Origin: Nodosilinea sp. LEGE 06152
Lineage (GTDB): Bacteria > Cyanobacteriota > Cyanobacteriia > Phormidesmidales > Phormidesmidaceae
Direction of reading: 5' to 3'
Length of the DNA: 64,000 bases
Assembly (NCBI RefSeq): GCF_015207525.1
Contig: NZ_JADEWR010000003.1
Coordinates: 434,255-498,254 of the forward strand
A model generated the notes under the pieces. It was not told where the DNA came from, did not search any database, and saw nothing but the letters and a program-made list of their open reading frames with translations. The translations under genes were made by a program, and so were the position numbers. Below, piece after piece: positions 8,831 through 16,495 of this stretch. The first letter of the stretch is position 1. Every line of letters starts with the position of its first letter.

Positions 8831-9382
8831 GGTGGGCAAGTCGGCAGAATTGTCGATCACCACATTCGCTAAAGCCGCCTTGTCTGCCAAGGGCATCTGG
8901 CTCTGAATGCGAGCGTTGGCCTGCTCCAGGCTGAGGCCGTTGCGCTCGATCAGGCGCTGCTGCTGGCGATCGCGGGAACAAGTCACCACCCAAATTTCGC
9001 TTACCTGAGCAGTTAAGTTTGCCTCAAACAACAGCGGGATAACTTGCACCACGATCGCAGCCTCGCTCAGTGCAGCCATCGCTGTCTCAAAGTGCTGGCG
9101 CACCACTGGGTGAATCTGCTGCTCTAGCCAGGTCTTCTCGGCGGGCTGGTTGAAGACAATTTCCCCCAGTTTGCTCCGGTTCAAGCTGCCGTCGGGGTGA
9201 AGCAGGGATTCCCCGTAGCGGTCGGCGATCGCCCTCCAAACCGCCGACCCCGGCTCCACCGCCTGGCGAGCGTAGATATCGGCATCCAGCACGGGTAGGT
9301 GGTGCTGCCGCGCCAGGTAGTCTGACACGGTTGACTTGCCGGTGGCAATGCCCCCGGTTAGCCCTATGATGCGCTGGCCCAT
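8780..9382 (-). CDS. coaE: dephospho-CoA kinase
   Basis: The 200-residue enzyme catalyses the last step of coenzyme A synthesis, phosphorylating dephospho-CoA on the ribose 3' hydroxyl. The P-loop GLTGGIATGKST is at residues 6-17, followed by the family landmarks DADIYARQAVEPG and IHPVVRQHF, the VQVIPLLFEANL strand and the lid-like RQQQRLIERNG. Length is normal. The start overlaps the end of the cobA-hemD gene by 19 bases, indicating translational coupling as the last gene of a hisC-cobA/hemD-coaE operon. The 3' end runs 51 bases into the opposing methyltransferase-like gene. Confidence 0.96.
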   Translation of the reverse strand: MGQRIIGLTGGIATGKSTVSDYLARQHHLPVLDADIYARQAVEPGSAVWRAIADRYGESLLHPDGSLNRSKLGEIVFNQPAEKTWLEQQIHPVVRQHFETAMAALSEAAIVVQVIPLLFEANLTAQVSEIWVVTCSRDRQQQRLIERNGLSLEQANARIQSQMPLADKAALANVVIDNSADLPTLFRRVDEALQHVPEGG

Positions 9383-10962
9383 GCGGCGATCGCCTCCGTT
9401 AGCCCGTCTAAGGTATATTCCGCTGGCTCAATATCGACCCGGCCCAGAATCTCGCGGCAGCTGTCTGAGGTTTTGGGGCCAATGGAGGCGATCGCCGCCC
9501 CTTTCAACACCTCGCGCCAGCCCGCGCCCAACGCCTGTTCTAAAAGCTGAGCCGTATGCACCACGGTTTTAGAACTGGCAAAGGTAATCACATCCACCCG
9601 GCCCTGCTTCAGCGCTGCCAAAGCCTGTGGATCGGCAAATTCGGGACAGCCTGATTCGTAGGCCGCCACCTCCACCACCTCGGCCCCGGCGGCGGTAAAC
9701 TCCTGCACCAGCACCTCCCGACCACCGCTTTCCACTCTAGGGAACAGCAGCCGCTGCCCCGCCACCGCCTCAGGAAAGCGATCCACCAAGGAATCGGCGA
9801 CAAAATCGGGGGGAATGAAGTCGGGCACCAGCCCCCGTTTTCTCAGCACCGCCGCCGTTTTGCGGCCCACTACGGCAATCTTGAGCCTACTCAAGGCGCG
9901 CAGATCTTTCCCCTGATCCAGCAGGCGATCGACAAAAAAATTCACCGCATTGGCCGAGGAGAGAATCAGCCACTGGAAGCTGGGGAGAGCCGCGATCGCC
10001 CCATCCAGCCCGACCCAGCTCGACGGCGATCGCATTTCCAGGGCAGGTAAATCAACCACCGTTGCCCCTTGCGCGGTGAGCAGGTCGGCGAAGGCGCTAG
10101 ATTGCTCGGCCGCCCGGGTAATCAGGATGGTCTTTTGAGAGAGGGGGAGAGGGGGTGCGTAGGGTGCATTCGCGAAGCAATGCACCGCTACGGGGTTCTC
10201 CCCAGAATTTTGAATTTTGAATTTTGAATTTTGACCTTGAGGTGCCTCCAAATACGGACGCAGCCGCACCACTTCCCCAAACACAATCACGCAGGGCGAC
10301 AGCGTTTCTCCCCGCGTCACCTGGGGAATGGTAAGCAGGGTGCCCTCCCACACCTGCTGCTGACTGTGGCCGCCCCAGCGAATAATGGCCACCGGCATGT
10401 CGCCTCGGCAGCCGTTTTGGCGTAGCCGGTGGACAATCTCTTCGAGGTGGCGGCTGCCCATCAGCAGCACCAGGGTGCGCAGTCGGGCCAGGGTGGGCCA
10501 GTCGAGTAGGTCAGGGTCGTGGGCGGTAAAGACGCCAAAACCGTGGCTCCACACCGGGTCGGTGAGGGGAATACCCGCGAGAAGGGGAGCGGCCAGCGCT
10601 GACGAAATGCCTGGCACCACTTCCACCGGGCAACCTGCTTCGTTGAGGGCCTGCACCTCAGCGGCGGTGCGGCCAAAGATAAATGGGTCACCGCTTTTAA
10701 GCCGGACCACCTGACGCCCTTCTAGAGCTAGCCTGACCAGGAGCTGAGTGATGTCGGACTGGGCAGTGCTGGGCTGGCCGCCGCGTTTGCCCACATCGAT
10801 GCGATAGCACCCCTTCGGCAACAGCGCCAATAGCCCCTCATCCACCAGCGCGTCATACACCAAACACTCGGCCCGCTGCAGCAGTTCGCGCCCCCGCAGG
10901 GTGAGGTAGTCAATGCTCCCCGGCCCGGCCCCAACAATATAAACGGTCCCTGACTCAGTCAT
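9364..10962 (-). CDS. cobA-hemD: uroporphyrinogen-III C-methyltransferase / uroporphyrinogen-III synthase fusion
   Basis: The protein has 532 residues. Residues 1-~240 are SUMT (CobA): YIVGAGPGSIDYLTLRG, VRLKSGDPFIFGR and VEVVPGISSA are diagnostic; it methylates uroporphyrinogen III at C2 and C7 to precorrin-2. Residues ~275-532 are HemD: ILITRAAEQSSAFADLL, LILSSANAVNFF and ITFASSKTV; it closes the tetrapyrrole ring with D-ring inversion. The fusion places the branch to siroheme and cobalamin beside the last common enzyme. The ~35-residue linker is encoded by repeat DNA: four GAATTTT heptamers and a palindrome. It lies five bases after hisC and overlaps coaE. Confidence 0.93.
   Translation of the reverse strand: MTESGTVYIVGAGPGSIDYLTLRGRELLQRAECLVYDALVDEGLLALLPKGCYRIDVGKRGGQPSTAQSDITQLLVRLALEGRQVVRLKSGDPFIFGRTAAEVQALNEAGCPVEVVPGISSALAAPLLAGIPLTDPVWSHGFGVFTAHDPDLLDWPTLARLRTLVLLMGSRHLEEIVHRLRQNGCRGDMPVAIIRWGGHSQQQVWEGTLLTIPQVTRGETLSPCVIVFGEVVRLRPYLEAPQGQNSKFKIQNSGENPVAVHCFANAPYAPPLPLSQKTILITRAAEQSSAFADLLTAQGATVVDLPALEMRSPSSWVGLDGAIAALPSFQWLILSSANAVNFFVDRLLDQGKDLRALSRLKIAVVGRKTAAVLRKRGLVPDFIPPDFVADSLVDRFPEAVAGQRLLFPRVESGGREVLVQEFTAAGAEVVEVAAYESGCPEFADPQALAALKQGRVDVITFASSKTVVHTAQLLEQALGAGWREVLKGAAIASIGPKTSDSCREILGRVDIEPAEYTLDGLTEAIAAWASAS
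10158..10192. repeat. palindromic repeat inside cobA-hemD linker
   Basis: GGTGCATT (10163-10170) and AATGCACC (10179-10186) enclose CGCGAAGC, with outer CGTAG/CTACG arms and one bulged G at 10187. The whole lies in frame within the linker between the CobA and HemD domains, where it encodes part of the sequence around AVHCFANAP. From memory, similar hairpins are common in cyanobacterial spacers; here it is coding. Confidence 0.8.
10205..10232. repeat. four tandem GAATTTT heptamers in a coding linker
   Basis: Four perfect 7-base units (28 bases) read AAAATTC on the coding minus strand. They lie 12 bases from the palindrome at 10158-10192 and encode SKFKIQNS in the CobA-HemD linker. Tandem heptanucleotides of this kind (STRR-like) are known from cyanobacterial intergenic DNA. 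A gain or loss of one unit would shift the frame, so copy number is constrained here. Confidence 0.85.
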
Positions 10963-10967
10963 AGCAA

Positions 10968-12026
10968 TTACGAGGCGTGGGTTAGACGGGCAAGGGCCGC
11001 GATCAGCGCGTGGTTTTGCGCCTCGGTGCCCACCGAAATTCGCAGCTTGTCGTCTAACCGGGGTTGTTTGAAGTAGCGTACCAAAATGCCCTGCTCTTTT
11101 AGGGCCAGATACAGGTGCTCGGCGTTGCCCTGAGGCGGCGTGGCCAAGACAAAGTTGCCGTGGGAATCGAGCACGGTGAACCCCAGATGCCGCAGTTCTT
11201 GGGTCAACGCTGCCCGCGAGGTTTTAATCTTGTCTACGCAGGCGTTTTTGTAGGCCTGATCGCGCATGGCCGCTGTGCCTAGGGCGATCGCGATCGCATC
11301 CACGTTATAGCTATCTTTCACCTTAAACAGCTCAGCCAACAGCTTGGGGTGGGCAATTCCAAACCCCAGTCGCAGGCCCGCCAGCCCATAGCCCTTCGAG
11401 AGGGTACGCAGCACCACCACGTTGTCAAATTCCTGCACCAGCGACAGCGCCGAACCCTCAGCAAAATCCACGTAGGCCTCATCTACCACGACCAGGCCTG
11501 AGGCTTGCTGGGCCAGTTTTCGTAAGTCATCCAGTGCCACGATATGACCCGAGGGACTGTTTGGAGTAGCGATGAACGTAATCGCCCCCTGGGCCGCCAC
11601 CAATTCCTTCAAGGGAAACTGAAAATCGTTGGGATAGGGAACCTCGACCACGGTGGCGGGTTGCAGCGCCGCTAGGGTGCGGTACAGCACGTAGGTCGGG
11701 GTGGGGTAGACAATCGGTCGGGCCAGGTCGTCGGCACAGGCGCGCACTAGCAGATTCAGCAGATCGTCGCTGCCGTTGCCGACAATGATCCAGTCCGTCG
11801 GTACGCCTAGAACATCGGCGATCGCCTGGCAGCAATTGCGGGCAAAGGGGTCAGGATACCGCCTGAGCAGCTCATCTCCGAAATGCCGCAGCACCTCAAT
11901 CACCTGGGGCGACGGTGGGTAAGGATTTTCGTTGGAGTTGAGCTTGATGATGTTTGAACCGGGGCGGGGCTGTTCCCCCGGCACGTAGCCAGCCATGGCG
12001 GCAATGTTGGGGCGAACGTAACTCAT
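10968..12026 (-). CDS. hisC: histidinol-phosphate aminotransferase
   Basis: The protein has 352 residues from the ATG at 12026 (MSYVRPNIAAMAGY); upstream in-frame starts would add an unconserved tail. The PLP-dependent fold type I signature is clear: LNSNENPYPPSP at the N-terminus, IIVGNGSDDLL, the VVDEAYVDFAE strand with the PLP-contacting Asp, and the Schiff-base lysine in TLSKGYGLAGLRLG. C-terminal VRYFKQPRLDDKLRIS completes the family pattern. It converts imidazole-acetol phosphate to histidinol phosphate in histidine synthesis. It heads the minus-strand operon with cobA-hemD and coaE and is divergent from the GST gene. Confidence 0.94.
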   Translation of the reverse strand: MSYVRPNIAAMAGYVPGEQPRPGSNIIKLNSNENPYPPSPQVIEVLRHFGDELLRRYPDPFARNCCQAIADVLGVPTDWIIVGNGSDDLLNLLVRACADDLARPIVYPTPTYVLYRTLAALQPATVVEVPYPNDFQFPLKELVAAQGAITFIATPNSPSGHIVALDDLRKLAQQASGLVVVDEAYVDFAEGSALSLVQEFDNVVVLRTLSKGYGLAGLRLGFGIAHPKLLAELFKVKDSYNVDAIAIALGTAAMRDQAYKNACVDKIKTSRAALTQELRHLGFTVLDSHGNFVLATPPQGNAEHLYLALKEQGILVRYFKQPRLDDKLRISVGTEAQNHALIAALARLTHAS

Positions 12027-12108
12027 TGCGGGTAAATCATGGGGATCAGAGGGCTTCCTGTGGAATGCTGGATCACAGACATTCGGCCTGTTGAGGCAAG
12101 GTTTGATC

Positions 12109-12771
12109 ATGCTGACCTTTTACCATACCCCGCTGTCGGTTAACTCCCGCCGCGTCTGGGTAGCGCTGCTAGAGAAAAATTTGCCCTTCGAGGCAATTGT
12201 GCTAAATCTCGGGGGTGACCAGCTTAAGCCAGACTTCCTAAGCCTCAACCCTTTTCACCACATTCCGGTCTTGGTGGATGATGGCTTTACGGTAATCGAG
12301 TCCTTCGCCATTCTGGACTACCTGGAAGCGCAATACCCCAGCCCCTCGCTACTGGCCACCGATCCCAAAGGCGTAGCCACCCTGCGCATGGTCGAAATGG
12401 TGACGGTGAACGAGCTGGTACCCGCCATCAACCCGCTGATCAAACAGATGATGGGCTTTGGCCAAGACCCAGAGGAGGCGATCGCCCAGGCCAAGCAAAA
12501 GGCTGAAGTTGTACTCAAATTCTACGCCGACAAACTAGGGGATGGCCCCTTTTTCTGCGGCGATCAGCTCACCCTGGCAGATGTGGTGGCCGGCACCTTT
12601 GCCCCCTGGTTTGAGCAGTTGGGCTTACCGATGGCCAACTATCCCACCCTACAAGCCTGGACCAGCCGCCTGATGAATCGCCCCGCCTGGCAGACGACTC
12701 AACCTTCAGCGGAGGAGCTGGCGGCGTTTCGCGATCGCATGAAGCAGCGCATGGCTGCCCAAGGGCAATAG
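12109..12771 (+). CDS. glutathione S-transferase family protein
   Basis: The protein has 220 residues from ATG 12109; a TTG at 12091 in the same frame is not needed. The N-terminal thioredoxin-fold domain shows LTFYHTPLSVNSRRVW with the Ser of the N-terminal active-site region, and the glutathione-contact motifs NPFHHIPVLVDDG and ESFAILDYLE (the conserved Glu-Ser). The all-helical C-terminal domain contains LTLADVVAGTFAPW. Substrate class is unknown. Its TAG stop shares one base with the GTG start of the glycosyltransferase gene (TAGTG), so the two are translationally coupled, although the functional link is unclear. Confidence 0.9.
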   Translation: MLTFYHTPLSVNSRRVWVALLEKNLPFEAIVLNLGGDQLKPDFLSLNPFHHIPVLVDDGFTVIESFAILDYLEAQYPSPSLLATDPKGVATLRMVEMVTVNELVPAINPLIKQMMGFGQDPEEAIAQAKQKAEVVLKFYADKLGDGPFFCGDQLTLADVVAGTFAPWFEQLGLPMANYPTLQAWTSRLMNRPAWQTTQPSAEELAAFRDRMKQRMAAQGQ

Positions 12772-14228
12772 TGCGCCGGGTGCCTCTCTGGGGTTGGATG
12801 CTGGGGTTGGGGGCGATCGCCCTCAGCCTGCGTCTGGCTGGCCTGGGTCGCATCCACGAGCTAGTCTTCGACGAAGTTTACTACGTCCCCTTCGCCCTTA
12901 ATTATTCGCAGGGAACGCCCAGCTTCGACGCCCACCCGCCCCTGGCCAAATACCTGATCGCCCTGGGCATTTGGCTGGGGCAGTGGCCCGCCGCCTGGCT
13001 GGGTTGGCCCACGGTAACAGTAGAAGGTGCGCTGGTCAGTCCCCTCGCCTTTCGCTGGCTGAATGCGATCGTGGGCGCGACGATTCCGGTACTGTCGGCG
13101 GCGCTGGCCTTTGCCCTCAGCTATGGATACCCACCCCAGCGCCGTCGCACCTTCTCCCTGTTAGCCGGATTGCTAATGACCCTGGAAGGGCTGACCCTGG
13201 TGGAGTCGCGTCTGGCGCTGATCAATATCTATGGGCTGGCCCTGGGACTGTTGGGCCAGTGGGTGTGGGTCAGGGCGGAGCGATCGCAGCATCCCTCGGT
13301 CTGGCGCTGCCTAGCGGGGATCTCGCTTGGAGCCGCCATCAACGTGAAGTGGAACTGGGCCGGGTTCTGGCTGGGCCTGGTTCTGTGGGAAATAGACTTC
13401 AACCGCAGTCCAAGTTCGATCACCTTGCCTAAAACCACCAACCCCGTAGGGGCGAATGGTGATTCGCCCTCCCAATTCGCGGCAATGCCAACAGAATTTG
13501 AGAACCTGAACTCAGAAACCCCGGTGCGCTTTGGAGACCTCGAAAGGGCAAACAACCGTTTGCCCCTACGTTCCTGGCGCAGACGGGTAGCCTACCTGGG
13601 TATAGTTCCGCTGGCGACCTACCTGCTGTTATGGCTGCCGCATGTGGTGATGACGGGCCAATCGTTGGTAGGCATTCACCAGCGACTTTGGTCAACTCAC
13701 CAGTCGATCGCGACGGCAGCCAGCCACGCCTACTGTTCGCCCTGGCACAGCTGGCCGCTGATGGCGCGTCCGGTGGCCTACTTTTACGAACGCACCGACG
13801 GTATGGCCATAAGCATCCACGCGATGGGCAACCCGGTGCTGTGGTGGCTATCGACGGCGGCGATTCTGGCCCTGGCCCTGGGCTGGCTGGCCCGACGGGT
13901 CTCCGCAGGGGCACAGCATGCTGCGCCCCTACCAACCCATGCTGTAGTGCCGTTTATTCTGCTCAGCTACCTGGCCAACTGGCTGCCCTGGGCACTGGTG
14001 AGCCGCTGCACGTTTCTGTACCACGCCATGGGTCTGGCCACCTTTGGCACCCTGGGGCTAGCCTGGCTGATGGCCCAGTGGCTAGAGACGTCGCGCGATC
14101 GCCCGCTGGCCCTGGTGCTGCTGGGTGCGATCGCCCTCAGCTTTTGGTTCTGGTTACCGCTCTACCTGGGCCTGCCCCTCCCGCTAGAATCGCTTCACCG
14201 CCGCTGGCTGCTGCCGGGGTGGATCTAG
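12771..14228 (+). CDS. PMT/GT39-type membrane glycosyltransferase
   Basis: The protein has 485 residues from a GTG that overlaps the GST stop. The first luminal loop has the family's Asp-Glu and HPPL landmarks (VFDEVYYVPFA, DAHPPLAKYLIALG), as in protein O-mannosyltransferases. About ten hydrophobic segments follow, ending LALVLLGAIALSFWFWLPLYL. GT39 enzymes transfer mannose from a polyprenyl-phosphate donor; the acceptor here is unknown. Residues ~225-267 are an odd hydrophilic insert encoded by repeat DNA at 13445-13570, and a palindrome at 13905-13932 encodes a second loop. The frame stays open throughout. The gene converges on a P-loop kinase gene with a five-base gap. Confidence 0.85.
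   Translation: MRRVPLWGWMLGLGAIALSLRLAGLGRIHELVFDEVYYVPFALNYSQGTPSFDAHPPLAKYLIALGIWLGQWPAAWLGWPTVTVEGALVSPLAFRWLNAIVGATIPVLSAALAFALSYGYPPQRRRTFSLLAGLLMTLEGLTLVESRLALINIYGLALGLLGQWVWVRAERSQHPSVWRCLAGISLGAAINVKWNWAGFWLGLVLWEIDFNRSPSSITLPKTTNPVGANGDSPSQFAAMPTEFENLNSETPVRFGDLERANNRLPLRSWRRRVAYLGIVPLATYLLLWLPHVVMTGQSLVGIHQRLWSTHQSIATAASHAYCSPWHSWPLMARPVAYFYERTDGMAISIHAMGNPVLWWLSTAAILALALGWLARRVSAGAQHAAPLPTHAVVPFILLSYLANWLPWALVSRCTFLYHAMGLATFGTLGLAWLMAQWLETSRDRPLALVLLGAIALSFWFWLPLYLGLPLPLESLHRRWLLPGWI
13445..13570. mobile_element. 126-bp MITE-like insert with terminal inverted repeats inside the glycosyltransferase gene
   Basis: The segment is bounded by CGTAGGGGC (13445-13453) and its exact reverse complement GCCCCTACG (13562-13570). 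Each end forms its own hairpin: GGGCGAAT/ATTCGCCC (13450-13457/13462-13469) and GGGCAAAC/GTTTGCCC (13546-13553/13558-13565). The length is 126 bases, exactly 42 codons, and the host frame is maintained. The encoded segment is hydrophilic between hydrophobic helices. It could be one non-autonomous element or two independent palindromic repeats that landed close together; no target-site duplication is obvious. Confidence 0.55.
13905..13932. repeat. palindromic repeat within coding sequence
   Basis: A 24-base palindrome (13907-13930) reads AGGGGC-CAGCATGCTG-GCCCCT with one internal mismatch pair, centred between 13918 and 13919, and ends in CCCCTAC. It has the same outer motif as the element at 13445-13570 and encodes a loop around AGAQHAAPLP in the same glycosyltransferase. 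Confidence 0.75.
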
Positions 14229-14233
14229 CCCCT

Positions 14234-14719
14234 TTAGCTACGGATGGTGATCACGTTAAAGCCCTCTTCAGGGGCGGGCGGCACAAAATAGCTGGTGAAC
14301 TGGTCAAAATCAGCCTCAGTGGGCGCATATTCGTGAGTGCCGCTTTCATTGCGCAGGCGCAGCCGCCGCTTACACTTGGTATCCGGCACGTCAAGGTAAT
14401 ACAGAACATGGGCAACCCCAGCGCGCTCAACAATGGCTTTCATCCACTGGCGGCTCTTAATGGTGTTGGCAGGAAAGTCAAGGACGACCGAGAGCCCCGC
14501 TTTCAGCAACGCTTCAATGTGGATACCCATCACCGTATTGAGGCGCGTGCTGTAGCAAACGTAGTCGGCCAGGGTGTTCAGTTCGCCAGGGTAAAGGGTG
14601 GCCAGCCACTCGTCTTGGGCGATCAAAACCGTCCTGGGCTGGCTCGCCAACTCGCGCGCCTTAGTAGATTTGCCCGCCGCAATTTTGCCGCAAATCAGAT
14701 GAAGCGTAACGTCAGCCAT
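14234..14719 (-). CDS. P-loop ATPase/kinase (zeta-toxin/cytidylate-kinase-like AAA_33)
   Basis: The protein has 161 residues from ATG 14719 (MADVTLHLICGKIAAGKS), with Walker A GKIAAGKST at residues 10-18. IAQDEWLA after the next strand provides the Asp that in small-molecule kinases acts near the substrate, and SVVLDFPANT supplies a second acidic strand. KCKRRLRLRN gives an Arg-rich lid. The size and layout fit the AAA_33 group (zeta toxin, chloramphenicol phosphotransferase, polynucleotide kinase relatives). No antitoxin partner is adjacent, so a housekeeping kinase is more likely than a toxin. The substrate is unknown. Confidence 0.78.
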   Translation of the reverse strand: MADVTLHLICGKIAAGKSTKARELASQPRTVLIAQDEWLATLYPGELNTLADYVCYSTRLNTVMGIHIEALLKAGLSVVLDFPANTIKSRQWMKAIVERAGVAHVLYYLDVPDTKCKRRLRLRNESGTHEYAPTEADFDQFTSYFVPPAPEEGFNVITIRS

Positions 14720-14921
14720 AGGGGTCGCTGTATGTAGCCTAACTTTCTTCCTGTAACGCTCTAGCCGTAGCCAGTTTGGTTGAGCCATTTGTGAAATCAA
14801 CGTTCGAAGGCCCAAACGTTTTGTGGCTTTGCGAGCGTCTTAATTACGAATTTTAACCAATATGACTACGACTATAACAAAGCAAGTTTAGCCCCAGAAC
14901 GGGCTGTATGGGCTGGCCAAC

Positions 14922-15581
14922 TCAGTAGCCATGCTCTGCCAAAAACTCCAGCGAAACGCTGTTGCCCGCTGGGGCGTTGTCTGTACCCCCCATAAACTTA
15001 TCCACGTACTTGCCCAGCACGTCACCCTCCAGGTTCACCGCCTGGCCAGGGCGCAGGTGTTGCAGCGTGGTTTCGTGGTAGGTCACGGGGATTACCGCCA
15101 CGGCAAACCAATTGCCGCTGGGGCTACAGTCGGCCACCGTCAGGCTGATGCCGTTCACCGCAATGCTGCCCTTGGGCACGATGTAGCGGGCAATTCTGCG
15201 ATCGCCCACCGTAAAGCTCAGCTTCCAGGCGTTGTCGGTTTCGATCGCGGCCTCTAGGTGGCCCTGCCCGTCGATGTGGCCGGTGACAAAGTGACCGCCG
15301 ATTTTGCTGCCCACCCGCAGCGACGACTCCAGGTTGACCCGGCTGCCGTCGGGCAAATTGCCCAAGCTGGTGCGATCGAGGGTTTCAGGCGAAACCGCCG
15401 CCACAAAGCCGTCGGGCAAACTCGCTTCTACCGTCAGGCAAATGCCGTCTACGGCAATGCTGTCACCCAGGTCTACATCGGTTAGAGCCGGGGGCAGGGA
15501 TGCTGCTTCCCAGCGAACATAAACCTGGGTATCGCCCCTGTGAAAGAGCGTACCCGTGGTCTGAATCAGTCCAGTAAACAT
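14922..15581 (-). CDS. ribE: riboflavin synthase alpha chain
   Basis: The 219-residue protein begins MFTGLIQTTGTL, the near-invariant N-terminus of riboflavin synthase. Two tandem lumazine-binding domains are visible: the first with DSIAVDGICLTV and FVAAVSPETL, the second with GSIAVNGISLTV and FAVAVIPVTY; HFVTGHIDG joins them. The enzyme dismutates two 6,7-dimethyl-8-ribityllumazine molecules to riboflavin. Length is normal. The gene stands alone; the 305-base upstream region shows no recognisable FMN riboswitch. Confidence 0.96.
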   Translation of the reverse strand: MFTGLIQTTGTLFHRGDTQVYVRWEAASLPPALTDVDLGDSIAVDGICLTVEASLPDGFVAAVSPETLDRTSLGNLPDGSRVNLESSLRVGSKIGGHFVTGHIDGQGHLEAAIETDNAWKLSFTVGDRRIARYIVPKGSIAVNGISLTVADCSPSGNWFAVAVIPVTYHETTLQHLRPGQAVNLEGDVLGKYVDKFMGGTDNAPAGNSVSLEFLAEHGY

Positions 15582-15886
15582 GATCGTAACCTTAAGGAAA
15601 TTCTTAGGGAGAATGCAGACTACCGCAGACGCGATCGGGGCATACTTAAAGTAGTCATTTTTTTCTTTAGACTAGCCCAGATTCAATCAGCCAATAGCCA
15701 AGCTTTCGATAGACTAGACAAGCACCTTCAAATCAATAGCTGCTTTAAGATTTCTCCATTTCGCTCCTGTCAAACTGCCGCCAATAGCCCGGTACGCAAT
15801 CGGCCCAGTACACTGGTAAGGGTATCGCTTCCAGGCCGACAAGAACGCTAGAGCACGCCAGTCAACGGATCCAAGAGGCCAAGCCA
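15582..15886. other. divergent intergenic region, ribE / DUF151
   Basis: The 305 bases hold the two divergent promoters. I see no convincing gene and no FMN-riboswitch core. A small inverted element CCTTAAGG lies near 15590, close to ribE, and the interval is AT-richer than its flanks. Confidence 0.5.
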
Positions 15887-16411
15887 ATGATTGAAATGAG
15901 AGTCGCCGGGATTGCCCTAGATGCGATGTCGCGAACTCCGGTGATTTTGCTCAGGGACACCACCGATCGCCGCCAGGTACCCATTTACATCAGCCGTGAG
16001 CAGGCCAACTCCATCATCGCAGTCCTCGAAAACCAGCCCGCTCCTCGCCCCCTCACCCACGACCTGTTTGTCAACCTGCTCGACGAGTGGGATATGACCC
16101 TAGATCGGGTCGTAATTCACTCCCTGCAAGACAATACCTACTACGCGCTGCTTACCCTCTCCCGGGGCGAAATTCGTCGCGAGCTAGATTCGCGCCCCAG
16201 CGATGCGATCGCGATTGCCCTGCGGCTCGACGCCCCCATCTGGGTCATGGAGGAGGTGATTGCCGAAGCCTCCATTCCGGTCGATCGCGATGCCGACGAA
16301 GCCGAAAAGCAGGCCTTTCAAGCATTTTTGGCCAACATCAACCCCTCCGACTTTAGCCACCGGGGCAAGTCTTCTACCAGTAACGACACGCTCGAAAGCT
16401 CCGACTCGTAG
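15887..16411 (+). CDS. bifunctional nuclease family protein (DUF151)
   Basis: The protein has 174 residues. The DUF151 domain covers residues 1-~130: EMRVAGIALDAMSRTPVILL, RQVPIYISREQANSI, THDLFVNLLDEWD and the conserved SRPSDAIAIALR near residue 105. In plants and some bacteria this domain has been reported as a nuclease with RNase and DNase activity; in most bacteria the role is unknown. The last ~35 residues are a Ser-rich, probably disordered tail. The gene is monocistronic, followed by an inverted repeat at 16433-16476. Confidence 0.9.
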   Translation: MIEMRVAGIALDAMSRTPVILLRDTTDRRQVPIYISREQANSIIAVLENQPAPRPLTHDLFVNLLDEWDMTLDRVVIHSLQDNTYYALLTLSRGEIRRELDSRPSDAIAIALRLDAPIWVMEEVIAEASIPVDRDADEAEKQAFQAFLANINPSDFSHRGKSSTSNDTLESSDS

Positions 16412-16432
16412 AGCACGGGGTTTAGGGTATAA

Positions 16433-16476
16433 GGTTGAAGGTCCAGGGTTTAAGGCCGTCCCTTAGACCTTCAACC
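16433..16476. repeat. inverted repeat GGTTGAAGGTC/GACCTTCAACC
   Basis: Perfect 11-base arms at 16433-16443 and 16466-16476 flank a 22-base spacer containing AGGGTTTAAGG. Related GGTTT/CCCTAAACC text occurs on the other side of the aldo/keto reductase gene at 17627-17678. It may act as a terminator for the DUF151 gene, but no T-run follows. Confidence 0.65.
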
Positions 16477-16495
16477 CTACACCTCACATCTGGTT

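Noticed and set aside
14234..14719. Zeta-toxin of a toxin-antitoxin pair.
   Set aside because: The fold is compatible, but no small antitoxin gene is adjacent on the same strand, so a general P-loop kinase is the safer call.
13631..14737. Long plus-strand frame of 368 codons running across the glycosyltransferase end and the opposite kinase gene.
   Set aside because: It overlaps two well-supported genes, has Ala/Gly/Pro-rich composition typical of a shadow frame in GC-rich DNA, and shows no domain.
15540..15851. Plus-strand frame in the ribE upstream region.
   Set aside because: Starts inside ribE on the other strand, lacks a ribosome-binding site and shows no protein-like pattern.
15582..15886. 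Possible FMN riboswitch upstream of ribE.
   Set aside because: The conserved AGGGGCAGGG-type and GCCAC core elements of the RFN element were not found in the correct order on the minus strand.
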